DNA from: Lysobacter_C viscosus
GTDB lineage: Bacteria; Pseudomonadota; Gammaproteobacteria; Xanthomonadales; Xanthomonadaceae
Length of the DNA stretch: 64,000 bases
Reading direction: 5' to 3'
NCBI RefSeq assembly: GCF_046600715.1
Contig: NZ_JBJMAV010000001.1
Span: 124,001-188,000, forward strand
Numbering within the stretch: the stretch's first letter is position 1; every line of letters begins with the position of its first letter. The position numbers were made by a program, and so were the translations under genes. The notes under the pieces are model-generated. The model was not told the origin of the DNA. It did no database searches and saw only the letters and a program-made list of their open reading frames with translations. Below, piece after piece: positions 62,290-64,000 of this stretch.

Positions 62290-64000
62290 GCGCCGGTTTC
62301 CAGCAGGCTGCTGATCCGCCGGCCCAGGTAGGCCAGGTACATGTCGATGTAGCTGATGCCGTTGGCGTGGTCGACCAGGTAAGGGTTCATCAGCGTATGC
62401 CGCAGGATCACCAGCCGGTCGTTGTCATTGCCGCCGTCGGGGTCCAGGGTGCCGGGGTCGAGCCCGATCGAGCCCAGGATCCGCCGCATCTCGACGTCGC
62501 CCACCGCCTCGGGTCGCAGCGTGGTCATTGATCCGAAGAACTGCTTGAGCTGGAGCGGCTGGCGCGGGTCGCAACGCAGCTCGTCGTGGATCCTGCGCAC
62601 GAACGCATTGGCCACCGACAGGTCGGCATTGCCCGCCGGGTTGATCGCCAGGCAGACCAGGTTGCTGTCGGGCGCGAAGGGCACGGCCACCCGTGCCACG
62701 CCCTCCAGCTCGCGGGCCAGCCCCAGTGCCGCTTCGTGCAGCGCCTCGGCCGCGAGCACGGTCTGCCGCGGCAGGTGTCCGAAGTTGAGGTGGTCCAGCG
62801 GCAGCACCTTGTGGGTGACATAGACCGCGGCCGCCGCCGCGCCGGACTTGGAGCCTTCGGGTACGAACTGGCCGAGCTGGCGATAGCGGGTGAGGTAGTT
62901 CCGGGCCGGATCCGGGTCGGCCGGGCCTTCGCGGAACACATAGTCCGCCGCTTCCGACAGCAGCGCGGTGGCGCGATGGTCACGGCAGATGAAGGCGCCG
63001 GCCCCGTAGGGCAGGTAGCCCAGTTTGTGCGGATCGACGGTGACCGAATCGGTCCGCCCCAGTGCGGCGAACGCGGCGTGTACCTCGGGCAACGGGAAGC
63101 GTGCGAAGTCCTCGCGCACCTCGTCGAGACCACGCAGGCTGCCATCGGGATTGCGGAACAGCGTGGCGAGATAACCACCCCATGCACCGTCCACGTGCAC
63201 GCTGAAGCCCAGGCCCATACGCAGCGCGCGTTCCCGGGCGTCTACCACCGCGTCGACGGGATCGACCGTGCCGTACTCGGTGGTGCCCAGCACGGCTACC
63301 GCCAGCAGCACCGGCTGGCGCTCGCGCTCGCATCGCTGCAGCGTCGATTCGAGTGCGTCCGCATCCAGGCGCATGCCGCGCTCGGGCAACAGTTCGAGCT
63401 GGTCGCGACCGAGCCCGAGCAGCTTCAATCCCTTGCTCCAGGAATAGTGCGCAGTGATCGGTGCCAGCACCTTCGGCACCCGCAGGTCCGGGTGGCGGGC
63501 GAAGAACCCGACCATGCCGAGGTGTTCCAGCCGCTCGGCCTGCACCGCCTCCCGCCAGCGCCTGCGGTCGCGGGGCGACTGCGCGGCGAGCCAGTCCTGC
63601 CACTGCACCACCAGCCCGGTACCGGCATCGGGGCCGGTGTTGAACACGGACCAGTCATCGCCGGGAAGCTCGATGTCCGGTACGCCTGCCGCCCGCAACG
63701 CGACCGGGAACGCCTTCAGCGCGAGCGCCAGCCGCAGTGCCTGGTAGTTGGCGACGGTACCGCCGGAGGTGAGGTGTCCGAAGGCGCAGTCGGGCTGCGC
63801 GGGATCGTTCGGGTAGCCCAGCATGCGCGCCAGTTGCAGGCCGACCTGGACTTCCAGGTCGATCGTGACGGGCGCGGCATCTTCGCTGACGTTGTTGGGG
63901 TTGTAGGGCAGGGTGAGGATCTGTGCGGCCAGCCCGGGCAGCAACAGGTCGGACGCCATGTGGCCGATGTAGCGGGGGCTGTGGAACGGCACCGACCTCT
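62286..64000 (-). CDS. Group II PLP-dependent decarboxylase, 5' part outside the window (partial)
   Basis: At least 571 residues, open to the window edge. Features of the glutamate/tyrosine decarboxylase superfamily are FHSPRYIGHMASDLLLPGL, TSGGTVANYQALR, HVDGAWGGYLA and the PLP Lys in TVDPHKLGYLPYG. The C-terminal part is long and ends with ISYIDMYLAYLGRR. Members of this branch in proteobacteria are often called tyrosine or pyridoxal-dependent decarboxylase; the substrate is unknown. It is the first visible gene of a pair with the Cds1-like gene. A GTG at 63992 could be read as start but the family sequence extends before it. Confidence 0.88.
   Translation of the reverse strand, partial: RSVPFHSPRYIGHMASDLLLPGLAAQILTLPYNPNNVSEDAAPVTIDLEVQVGLQLARMLGYPNDPAQPDCAFGHLTSGGTVANYQALRLALALKAFPVALRAAGVPDIELPGDDWSVFNTGPDAGTGLVVQWQDWLAAQSPRDRRRWREAVQAERLEHLGMVGFFARHPDLRVPKVLAPITAHYSWSKGLKLLGLGRDQLELLPERGMRLDADALESTLQRCERERQPVLLAVAVLGTTEYGTVDPVDAVVDARERALRMGLGFSVHVDGAWGGYLATLFRNPDGSLRGLDEVREDFARFPLPEVHAAFAALGRTDSVTVDPHKLGYLPYGAGAFICRDHRATALLSEAADYVFREGPADPDPARNYLTRYRQLGQFVPEGSKSGAAAAAVYVTHKVLPLDHLNFGHLPRQTVLAAEALHEAALGLARELEGVARVAVPFAPDSNLVCLAINPAGNADLSVANAFVRRIHDELRCDPRQPLQLKQFFGSMTTLRPEAVGDVEMRRILGSIGLDPGTLDPDGGNDNDRLVILRHTLMNPYLVDHANGISYIDMYLAYLGRRISSLLETGA

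Overview
This 64 kb window is a GC-rich chromosomal segment of a gammaproteobacterium, most likely a member of the Xanthomonadaceae (Lysobacter, Luteimonas, Thermomonas or Pseudoxanthomonas-like). The grounds are the rimP-nusA-infB-rbfA-truB-rpsO-pnp order, the GTAG-type REP palindromes, a class III phaE-phaC pair, a ccoNOQP cluster with an Anr/Fnr regulator, and the ubiTUV, fabAB and nadAB genes. I see no prophage, insertion sequence, integrase or CRISPR array.

Layout. 1-11.2 kb: translation and RNA-turnover genes (end of rimP, nusA, infB, rbfA, truB, rpsO, pnp, tex). 11.2-11.8 kb: a four-copy tandem array of REP pairs that supplies the stop codon of dinB. 11.8-18.5 kb: dinB, a PqqU/YncD-like TonB receptor and a large sensor diguanylate cyclase. 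18.5-19.5 kb: decayed DNA holding remnants of a TonB receptor and of a response regulator. 19.5-24.4 kb: polyhydroxyalkanoate genes (oligomer hydrolase, pssA, phaE with a histone-like tail, phaC). 24.6-25.7 kb: a small PspC protein, an unknown protein, a possible small RNA and tRNA-Leu(CAA).

25.9-49.1 kb is a low-oxygen respiration region. It contains anr, the full cbb3 oxidase structural and assembly set (ccoNOQP-orf-ccoGHIS-safE), a heme-tailed copper nitrite reductase with nirV and an SCO protein, a chorismate mutase-UbiT fusion, nadA-nadB, fabA-fabB, ubiV-ubiU, a His-rich DnrO-like protein and ubiD. Five palindromes close to the Anr/FNR box (TTGAC-N4-GTCAA type) sit in front of these genes. 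Two of them (ccoN and the DnrO-like gene) are placed exactly as class II activator sites (-41.5) with a matching -10 box, so the region looks like one anaerobic regulon.

49.4-61.1 kb is an eight-gene minus-strand operon: a DUF2170 protein with a DNA-binding-like N-terminus, PspA/IM30, a YqiJ/NfeD-like protein, flotillin, a small acidic TerB-like protein, a 1771-residue AAA ATPase, an unknown helical protein and TelA. It is read from a near-consensus promoter that contains a palindromic operator and probably gives a leaderless mRNA. I read it as a membrane-stress system. The last 2.8 kb hold two coupled PLP enzymes, an L-cysteine desulfhydrase-like protein and a group II decarboxylase that runs off the window.

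The two most interesting points are the chorismate mutase-UbiT fusion, which could place prephenate production next to the UbiU-UbiV hydroxylases, and the self-controlled flotillin/PspA/TelA/ATPase operon.
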